NCBI RefSeq assembly: GCF_014856545.2
Contig: NZ_CP109811.1
Location: forward strand, 4,272,001 to 4,336,000
Direction of reading: 5' to 3'
Length of the DNA stretch: 64,000 nt
Source of the DNA: Mesobacillus jeotgali
GTDB lineage: Bacteria > Bacillota > Bacilli > Bacillales > Cytobacillaceae
Below the pieces are notes generated by a model, which saw only the letters and a list, made by a program, of their open reading frames with translations, was not told where the DNA came from and ran no database searches. Numbering within the stretch: the first letter of the stretch is position 1; every line of letters starts with the position of its first letter. Position numbers and translations under genes: made by a program. Of the stretch, positions 57,596-64,000 are shown piece by piece.

Positions 57596-57655
57596 ATGGG
57601 ATTGCCAAATTTGAGGATGCCTACAGGTGCGGCCGCGTATGGTGGTTCACACTAG
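57596..57655 (+). CDS. Tiny open frame of 19 codons with strong ribosome site
   Basis: GAGAGGTGAGAGG precedes ATG 57596. The peptide begins MGLPNLRMPTG and ends AAAYGGSH. It is too short to classify. First of a cluster of tiny frames ahead of a terminator at 57930. Confidence 0.35.
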   Translation: MGLPNLRMPTGAAAYGGSH

Positions 57656-57663
57656 ATAGCAGG

Positions 57664-57786
57664 AATGGGTTTAAGTTGCAAAAAAAAACAAATTGACGGG
57701 GCATTATAGGGTGCTTGATCCTGCGGACTACCGGCTTGACTGGGGATTAAATGAACATGATATCCGCGACACTTTTCAAACTGTAT
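57664..57786 (+). pseudogene. Possible short gene with frameshift in an A9 run
   Basis: ATG 57664 reads MGLSCKK and then leaves frame at nine A residues (57680-57688). With eight A it would continue through GHYRVLDPADYRLDW and NEHDIRDTFQTVSR to a stop near 57786, giving about 42 codons. The ribosome site (AGCAGGA) is poor. Speculative. Confidence 0.25.
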
Positions 57787-57824
57787 CAAGGTAATAATAC
57801 AAGCTAAAGGAGGTATATTTAATA

Positions 57825-57896
57825 ATGAAAATACAAATTCCGACCCCAATGGGACCAGTAATTGTTGAAACAGATTCTTGTGGTAAAGGGAAATAA
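57825..57896 (+). CDS. Tiny open frame of 23 codons with strong ribosome site
   Basis: AAAGGAGG is placed before ATG 57825. The peptide begins MKIQIPTPMGPVIV and ends ETDSCGKGK, with one Cys. A good terminator hairpin (57930-57960) follows. No family recognised. Confidence 0.45.
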   Translation: MKIQIPTPMGPVIVETDSCGKGK

Positions 57897-57929
57897 AAGA
57901 TTGATTTCAAATGACTATTAAAAATACAG

Positions 57930-57960
57930 AAAAGGCAGGGAATTAAGCTCCCTGCCTTCC
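57930..57960. terminator. Shared terminator between tiny frames and a 123-codon gene
   Basis: AAGGCAGGGA pairs with TCCCTGCCTT around ATTAAGC. It touches the stop codon of the minus-strand gene. Confidence 0.8.
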
Positions 57961-58332
57961 TTATGCTTCCTTCTGCCAGGCAAAACACATAAATCGCGCA
58001 TCAGACGTAAGCCATTTTTGTGCATGAGCCTGATCAATTAGCTCCTTATGTTCAAAGAAAATCTTCTTGGCATAAGGAAGTTTTACATCCCTAACCGCTT
58101 CATTCAATAAACTCAAAATCCTCTTGTCCTTATTTGTCAGCATAGCAAACTCATTTGTTTCTTTTTCTTTGGCAATAACTTTGACCAAATCCTTGGATTG
58201 TTGGCTAAACATATGAAAGTGATTCGGTTCAGTTATCCGGTTCCATTCCTTTAAAATGACTTCTCTAGCTGCCCCGTAGCGTTGTTTACTCATTAGATTC
58301 TCAATTTTAAAGACAACACTTTCGATTTTCAC
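57961..58332 (-). CDS. Small helical cytoplasmic protein, unknown
   Basis: 123 residues, mostly alpha-helical and basic: MSKQRYGAAREVILKEWNRI, then HMFSQQSKDLVKVIAKEKE and LLNEAVRDVKLPYAKKIFFE. It ends DARFMCFAWQKEA. GTG 58332 has a weak GGGATT site, and ATG 58293 is an alternative. No signal, helix or metal motif. It recalls small developmental or regulatory proteins of bacilli, but I cannot place it. Confidence 0.6.
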   Translation of the reverse strand: MKIESVVFKIENLMSKQRYGAAREVILKEWNRITEPNHFHMFSQQSKDLVKVIAKEKETNEFAMLTNKDKRILSLLNEAVRDVKLPYAKKIFFEHKELIDQAHAQKWLTSDARFMCFAWQKEA

Positions 58333-58569
58333 AATTAATCCCGTCCATAAGTTTATTTAATCTATCTCTATTTTAATTAGTAAAATAGTCCTAGTCAATC
58401 TATATTGAAGGAATATTCAATCATTATTAGTTCTTCTATTACTAATTTAAATTAACGAAATAAATGGAGTTGGCGTTCGTTAGGATTAGATAAATCAAAA
58501 TGAAATAGTAACACTATTGCTTTGATTTTCTCTCTTGCTACCAATGGACATCAGCCAGCTTGTGACTTA

Positions 58570-58622
58570 CTTTACCACTTTAACTCACCGGGGGTATGAC
58601 CCCCGATCCTTTAACGCGGTAA
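58570..58622. repeat. GGGGGTATGACCCCC palindrome, variant core
   Basis: Same arms as the family (CTTTACCACTTTAA / CCTTTAACGCGGTAA), but the centre is GTATGAC instead of GTCAGAC. It lies between the gtaB stop and the 123-codon gene; the rest of that 298-base gap is AT-rich and empty. Confidence 0.85.
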
Positions 58623-58630
58623 TGCCAGAA

Positions 58631-59527
58631 TTACCACCTCATCTTATCTTTACGTTCTTTTTCTACTATAACATCCAGGTATTTTAAGATATCTGAGCGA
58701 AGGTTAGGGTCTTTCAAAGCGAATTCAATGGTGGTCTTTACGAAACCTATTTTTTCACCCACATCGTACCGTTTTCCTTCGAAGTTATAAGCGAAGACGC
58801 GTTGGATTTGATTGAGCTTTTGGATGGCATCTGTCAGCTGGATTTCACCGCCTGCTCCGGTTTCCATCTGGTCTAGGAACATGAAAATTTCAGGTGTAAG
58901 GATATATCGCCCCATAATCGCCATGTTGGAAGGTGCCGTACCTGGAGCTGGTTTTTCAACGAGATTCTCTACAACATACCGCCGGTCCTCCAACTCATCC
59001 CCATCTATAATTCCATATCGGTGTGTCTCACTCATTTCCACTGGCTGCACCCCAAGTATCGTTGATCGCGTTTTATCATACTGTTCCATTAATTGCGCCA
59101 AACAAGGTGTGTCACTCTGGACAACATCGTCCCCAAGCAGGACCGCAAATGGTTCATCACCAATAAAATGCCTGGCACACCAAACAGCATGCCCCAAACC
59201 CTTAGGCTCTTTCTGCCTGATATAGTGGATATTCGCCAGATTTGACGGATACCGAACCTTTTCGAGCAAATCAAGCTTACCTTTTTGCTCCAGATTCATT
59301 TCTAGCTCAGGTGAAAAATCAAAATGATCCTCAATCGCACGCTTGCCTTTACCTGTCACGATGATGATATCCTCAATTCCAGAAGCGACCGCCTCTTCCA
59401 CTATATACTGGATTGTCGGCTTATCAACAATTGGCAGCATCTCTTTCGGCATTGCTTTTGTCGCCGGCAGAAAACGCGTACCCAGCCCAGCAGCAGGGAT
59501 AATCGCCTTTCGAACTCTTTTTTTCAT
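58631..59527 (-). CDS. gtaB: UTP-glucose-1-phosphate uridylyltransferase
   Basis: About 298 residues. Nucleotidyltransferase signature [20 protein letters not shown] at the N-terminus, then [50 protein letters not shown] and [15 protein letters not shown]. It makes UDP-glucose for glycolipids, teichoic acid glucosylation and exopolysaccharide. The start is ATG 59527 with GGAGGGGG upstream. With galE nearby it supplies sugar nucleotides to the surface polymers built by TagO and the LCP enzymes. Confidence 0.95.
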   Translation of the reverse strand: MKKRVRKAIIPAAGLGTRFLPATKAMPKEMLPIVDKPTIQYIVEEAVASGIEDIIIVTGKGKRAIEDHFDFSPELEMNLEQKGKLDLLEKVRYPSNLANIHYIRQKEPKGLGHAVWCARHFIGDEPFAVLLGDDVVQSDTPCLAQLMEQYDKTRSTILGVQPVEMSETHRYGIIDGDELEDRRYVVENLVEKPAPGTAPSNMAIMGRYILTPEIFMFLDQMETGAGGEIQLTDAIQKLNQIQRVFAYNFEGKRYDVGEKIGFVKTTIEFALKDPNLRSDILKYLDVIVEKERKDKMRW

Positions 59528-59712
59528 ACTCCCCCTCCTCTGCAATCCCCTAACTCTTTGGTCTTTATCTTATCAATTTATATTATCAGTCTAGATTCTT
59601 TATGAAAATTATATTTTCAAACCACTATCCTTTCTTAATCAAACGTTTGATTAAAACCCCTTGAATCCAAGCATGTCAAGACCTCATTCCATCAGAACAA
59701 AAAAACCTCACC

Positions 59713-59767
59713 CTTTAACACAGTAACGCACCGGGGGTCAGACCCCCAGTGCGTTACTGTGTTAAAG
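59713..59767. repeat. GGGGGTCAGACCCCC palindrome, 55-base unit
   Basis: 27-base arms with one transition around a central A (CTTTAACACAG...CTGTGTTAAAG), in the gap between the divergent gtaB and a lipoprotein gene. Confidence 0.94.
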
Positions 59768-59834
59768 CAGGCATGAATTTGTAACTTCTCCCTTCTCTGC
59801 CCGTCTAAGTTAATAACAATAATTAGAGGATATT

Positions 59835-61093
59835 ATGAGGAGACATCATGTAGTAGCCGCTTTGCTAGGAGTCGCCATAACCATTTCAGGATGTGGACCG
59901 AAGGATAATGTTAATAATAGTTTCGATACAACAACGGGAACGCAGGTCCAGAATTCTCTTCCTGCGAATGAATCAGGCTGGAAAACGATTGAGGTTGTCA
60001 ACAACAGAGCCATCATTGCCAAGTTGAAGCAGACTGCCAAAGGGACCCCGGAACGCGATAAGAAACTTCAAGAATTCAAGGACCGAGAGGATTTTAAAGA
60101 CGGCTTGTTTGGTAAGCCGACTGATGAACTAGCAGAAGCACTTACTTTGCAATCTGTCGAAGGAACTAGGCTTTGGAAAAAATCTATGGCGGATACAAAG
60201 GACTAGAGGATAATATGGTGGTTTTTCTAGAAAACAGCAATCAAAACGGTGAACAGATAGTCTTTTGGATTGGTGTCAAAAAGGCAGATGACCGCTTGAC
60301 CAGGTACTTAGAAGAAATGCAGACAAAAGTCGATGCAGGAGAAATTAAAGCGGAGTATATCCATATCTTCTATTCTCCTTACACAACAACTGAGAACTAT
60401 GATTTAACCACTAAGGTATATGAGACTGTAAAAAGCATTCATAGATTATCAGGTTATACCAGCGGAAATCACTCTTCCCATGTAAATACCGTCACTGGAG
60501 AAATCATCATTGGCCACAACTTCCTTTCAGAAGAAGAGAAAAATCAAATCATAAAACAGTTACCGGAAAGAAAAGTCGTCTTTGAACAGAGAGGCCGAAT
60601 GATTCCCAAAGGAGGAGATCCTGACACCTTTTACCCTGAAAAGGAATTAATCGACCAGCCCTCCAAGGAAGGCAATCATATCATGCAACTATCCGAAGGT
60701 GGTTTGCTTGCGGTAAGTGCACAGGGGCGTGTGTACAACAAAGCAACGGGAGAATTGCAATTTGGCGCTACCCACTTCTCTTTCCCTAAGGCCGCCCAAA
60801 AGTTGAAAATTGAGCAAAGGCTTGAAGTCAAAGCGGACGGACCGATCATGGAATCCTACCCAGGCCAGGGAGGCGCACTCTATGTCACATTCCTGCCAGA
60901 ATACAAGCCTGCTGGCGCGAATATGTCCGAATCCCAGGTAGTCAGAAAAGCCATCCCGGAGGCTAAAAAAACAAGCAGCGATGAATTACTCATTATCCGA
61001 GACATCTCTTATAATGCAGAAAAAAGCGTCTGGACTGTAAACTTCCAGTATGGATTTCGAGGACAAGAAATTGAAATTAAGATTCCAAAGTGA
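59835..61093 (+). pseudogene. Secreted lipoprotein of unknown function, interrupted by a one-base frameshift
   Basis: A lipobox (ITISGC, Cys about 20) follows ATG 59835 (GAGGAT upstream). The first frame ends at 60206. The second, open from about 60170 to 61093, carries the rest (ENSNQNGEQIVFWIGVKKAD, IHIFYSPYTTTENYDL, TGEIIIGHNFLSEEEKNQI). One A added to the A6 run at 60177-60182 joins them as RLWKKIYGGYKGLEDNM, about 419 residues. The C-terminal third has an OB-like beta pattern. It is a surface protein of unknown role, and the lesion may be a sequencing error. Confidence 0.78.
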
Positions 61094-61095
61094 AG

Positions 61096-61124
61096 GAAAC
61101 CCCCCTATTTTTCCAGGAGGTTTC
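61096..61124. terminator. Terminator between convergent lipoprotein and WYL-TnsA genes
   Basis: GAAACCCCCC pairs with GGAGGTTTC around CTATTTTTCCA, followed by TTAATAAT. It lies between the two stops. Confidence 0.7.
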
Positions 61125-62201
61125 TTAATAATTAATAAATCTATGTCTGAAGACTTTCCTTCCCGAATATATAAATCTAGAATTGCTATGACGAAAGATT
61201 CCCTTGAATGTACATCCAACGTTTTTCTTAGGTTTATCCGTCTCAACAATGTTCTCAACCTCAACTAAATTTCCACCAACTTTATTATTGTTGGTTTTAT
61301 TTCTCTTTACTGCTTGATTCCAAGCATGGGGTTGGTAATCCGATAAGTCATTCGGATCCAAATAAACAGGTTCGATCTCTTCTATTTCAGACCAATCCGC
61401 AATATTTTTAAATGAATGTGAATTTCCATATGTGCCTACAACCCGAAAAGTAATTCCCTCTTTTCCAGCAAAGTCTTGGGCAGCTTTAAACTTAGCCTGA
61501 TTTTTCGGGCTTCCAATATCTCCAGATAATTTAATTTCAATTAACTCTCTTCTACCATCCTGATAAGTTACCATTAAATCCGGTTTATAATGGCTGCTTA
61601 TCCTTTTATAAAAATACTGTATTCTTATTGGTTCTACTTCAAGTTCAAGTACATCATTGTTTTTATTTAAATCTCGAATAACTTTATGCTCTAAGGGACT
61701 TCTACAGATTCCCTTTTGTTTCATTTTGCTAAGGTGGATGGTACATGGGTAACCATTTGATATTTTTTTATTGGAAACTGACGGGTTGTTCTTTAGTAAT
61801 TTATCTTTCTTAAGTTCTCTATACAACCGAACTTTCAACTGTGTTATATCTAATTCGAAATTCTGAGGATATGCAAAGGCTGTAAATCTATTGGGATCTG
61901 CATAAAACTCTTCCAAAGAAGGACTTTTTAATTTAAAAATAATGGATAAAGGAATGCATTTTTCTGATACAAGATTATTTTTAATTTCACAATTCTGCAC
62001 CCTCTTTAGATTGAAACACCTAATATCTTTTTCTAAATGACAGAAACCAAATAAATAGTAAGATTTATTCCTTATCAGTAAATACCAGGGGTCCACAGTT
62101 CGTTTTTTAATACCCTCTTCACTGAAATAATCCATTTCTATTTGGCATGCTTCTTCGATAGCTCGGGCCAATTGAGGTTTTAATATTCGCAGTCCTCTCA
62201 T
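61125..62201 (-). CDS. WYL-domain protein fused to a TnsA-like endonuclease domain
   Basis: About 358 residues. The N-terminal half has a WYL-like core: IEMDYFSEEGIKKRTVDPWY, NKSYYLFGFCHLEKDIRCF and LKRVQNCEI. The middle shows a TnsA/PD-(D/E)xK pattern: SPLEHKVIRDL (Glu), EVEPIRIQYFYK, SHYKPDLMVTYQDG (Asp) and ELIEIKLSGDIG (Glu-x-Lys), then FRVVGTYG. The Asn/Lys-rich tail is unrecognised. WYL domains sense nucleic-acid ligands in defence and repair regulators, so this may be a nuclease of a defence or mobile system. No TnsB/C partner is adjacent. ATG 62201 follows AAGGTGAGG. Confidence 0.7.
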   Translation of the reverse strand: MRGLRILKPQLARAIEEACQIEMDYFSEEGIKKRTVDPWYLLIRNKSYYLFGFCHLEKDIRCFNLKRVQNCEIKNNLVSEKCIPLSIIFKLKSPSLEEFYADPNRFTAFAYPQNFELDITQLKVRLYRELKKDKLLKNNPSVSNKKISNGYPCTIHLSKMKQKGICRSPLEHKVIRDLNKNNDVLELEVEPIRIQYFYKRISSHYKPDLMVTYQDGRRELIEIKLSGDIGSPKNQAKFKAAQDFAGKEGITFRVVGTYGNSHSFKNIADWSEIEEIEPVYLDPNDLSDYQPHAWNQAVKRNKTNNNKVGGNLVEVENIVETDKPKKNVGCTFKGIFRHSNSRFIYSGRKVFRHRFINY

Positions 62202-62275
62202 AAGTTGCCTCACCTTACCTGTTTGATACCTAATATATCGGTCGAAATCTTGTATTTTTTTATCATCATCCCAAA

Positions 62276-62297
62276 AAAGATGGTGCCTGTCACTTTA
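62276..62297. repeat. Half copy of the GGTGCCTGTC repeat
   Basis: GATGGTGCCTGTCACTTTAA matches the right arm of the repeat at 56398-56432. The left arm is missing. Confidence 0.6.
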
Positions 62298-62359
62298 AAC
62301 CCACCTTTAACCCTCCGATATTAATAGCATCCAAGTTATTCAACAAGAAGGGACAGAGT

Positions 62360-64000
62360 ATGAAAAGGAAAAGGTTTCGTAGTTTAGTTGTCGTTCCGTT
62401 TGCTGCAGTAAGTCTTATGGTTACGTCTGTATCTCCTGCGCTTACATTAGCGTCGGCTCCGATCACCGCAATGCAGAAATCGGAAGTTGTCGTAGTTTAC
62501 AAGAATTCAGCCGGGCGAGAAAAGGTTTTGAATCAGGCGATCGAAGTAAAGGATGAGTTTACATCCTTGAAAGCCATTAATCTAGTATTACTGGATTCTG
62601 CAATTCATTTTTAAAAAATGACCCGGATATCAGCTATATCGAGCACCAGATCGATCAACAGGTAGAATTGCTGGGAACCCCCGGACAGTGGAATGTAGAA
62701 GCTGTCAACGCTCCTAAGGCTTGGGCACAAGGAATTACGGGCCAGGGAGTAAAAGTAGCGATCATTGATTCAGGTGTTGCCTATCATAATGAAATGCCGA
62801 ATGTAGTAAAGCGGGTCAGCTTCGTAGAGGACGACCCAGCAACCCTAAAAGACGAGTCCTCCCCTTTTGACAATCATGGCCATGGCACACATGTTGCCGG
62901 GATTGTCGGAGCGAAAATCGGCGGGCCGACCTCGATTGAAGGCAGAGAATTTGTAGGTGTTGCACCCAATGCGAGTCTCTACTCACTGAAAGTCATGGAC
63001 GGTGACGAGGGAAGTATTTTGAACGTCATTGAAGCGATTGATTGGGCGATTGCCAATGATATGGATATCATTAATCTCTCCCTTGGCCTGTCTAGCCACG
63101 TTCAGTTATTACAGGATGCAGTTGACAGAGCATATAATGCTGGGATTTTACTTGTTGGCGCTGCAGGCAATGATAATGTGGGCAGTCCGGTCAATTATCC
63201 TGCTAAGTACGAATCGGTGATTGCCGTTTCTTCAGTTGACTCAAGAAAAACACTATCCAGCTTTTCCTCTACCGGTGCAGAGATAGAATTCACAGCGCCA
63301 GGCAGTGGAATAGCCAGCACATATGTTAATGGAGGCATTTCAACTTATGGAATGATGAGCGGAACATCCCAGGCGGCCCCTCATATTGCAGGATTCCTCG
63401 CGCTATTGAAGCAAAAGAATCCATCCAAAACGGCGAGCGAGCTTCGTGTCGAATTGCAAAAATATGCAGAGGATTTAGGTTCTGAAGGCCGCGATGAGTT
63501 TTATGGATACGGGTTAATCGATTACAATACTTTGGACGAAGTTCCACCGGGTGATGTAATGAACCTCCAAGCAACCGAAACAACCACAGAATCTATTACA
63601 ATTTCTTTTACAAAGCCGGCCGATGCGGATTTTGTAAAAACAAACCTTTACCTGGACGGTGTGTTCTCAGGTGAAACGACACTGGACTCATACACACTGA
63701 CTGATTTGAGTCCAGACACGGAATACAATATTAGCATTAAAACTGTTGACGGACATGGCAATCTTTCTAATGGTGTCAGTATATTGATAAAAACAAAGGC
63801 TTTACCTGATACCACTGCACCCTCTGAAGTAACAGAAATGAGAGCAGAAAGTATCACAGAAACTTCCGCAATAATTTCGTGGACAAACCCTGCTGAGGCT
63901 GATTTTTCCCAGGTGAATCTTTATCTTAATGATGAAAAAATAAAGACAGTGCTGAAGGAAGAAACTCCTTCTTATACATTGACGGGCCTTGCTCCTGACA
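62360..64000 (+). pseudogene. Secreted subtilase with Fn3 domains, frameshifted and cut by the window end
   Basis: Signal peptide (about 1-31) and propeptide start at ATG 62360 (GAAGGGAC upstream). That frame stops at 62612-62614. The next frame continues to the window end with Asp in VKVAIIDSGVAYHNEM, His in NHGHGTHVAGIVGAK, Asn in VGAAGNDNVGSPVNYP and Ser in MSGTSQAAPHIAGF, then two Fn3 domains (VMNLQATETTTESITISFTK; VTEMRAESITETSAIISWT). One T added to the T5 run at 62608-62612 joins the parts as AIHFLKNDPDISYIE. A third subtilase in the window. The C-terminus lies beyond position 64000. Confidence 0.85.

Noticed and set aside
61125..62201. Active Tn7-like transposon carrying the TnsA-like gene
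   Set aside because: No tnsB, tnsC or tniQ gene and no end repeats flank it; neighbours are ordinary chromosomal genes.

Overview
This window is chromosomal DNA from a low-to-moderate-GC, Gram-positive Bacillaceae bacterium (Bacillus/Mesobacillus-like). The evidence is the left end, which keeps the Bacillus subtilis order tagO - tagV(yvhJ) - yvyE - degS, and the presence of comK, xpaC-telA, GlpP-type leader RNAs, gtaB, strong AGGAGG ribosome sites and many Sec-secreted proteins. I cannot name the species from sequence alone.

Layout. 1-3.6 kb: degS (partial), yvyE, a LytR-CpsA-Psr ligase and tagO (wall polymer synthesis). 4.2-20 kb: a surface-layer district. It holds secA2 and slaP (accessory secretion of S-layer proteins), a large secreted subtilase, a PatB/PatA pair predicted to O-acetylate the secondary wall polymer, three SLH-domain proteins and a second LytR-CpsA-Psr protein. 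20-30 kb: glycerol phosphate metabolism. It holds a ugpC-A-E-B importer (ugpC frameshifted), an anchored glycerophosphodiester phosphodiesterase, and glpF-glpK-glpD. The ugp genes, glpD and glpF share one leader-RNA signature (GlpP antitermination), so uptake and catabolism probably respond together to glycerol-3-phosphate. 30-36 kb: comK, a sigma factor, telA-xpaC, an orphan PRD regulator and a REP-associated tyrosine transposase (RAYT).

36-46 kb is the most interesting part. Two c-di-GMP-I riboswitches each precede a tiny gene (54 and 45 codons). A secreted matrixin-like protease follows. Next is a PlcR-like quorum-sensing regulator cut in two by an IS110/IS1111-type element, with a divergent PapR-like signal peptide ending in DLPFEH. 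Removing the element restores one 292-residue PlcR-like reading frame. A membrane GGDEF + HD-GYP enzyme closes this region. 46-64 kb holds SLH-anchored exoenzymes (a 2',3'-cyclic nucleotidase and a giant Vpr-like protease), galE, gtaB, a lipoprotein, a WYL-TnsA-like fusion protein and a further subtilase that runs off the window.

Two window-wide signals stand out. First, a dispersed family of near-perfect palindromes with core GGGGGTCWGACCCCC occurs 15 times at 13 intergenic sites, one beside the RAYT gene, which may mobilise it. Second, four genes (ugpC, the vpr-like protease, a lipoprotein and the last subtilase) are each broken by one missing base, three of them in A or T runs. This suggests systematic sequencing undercalls rather than real decay.
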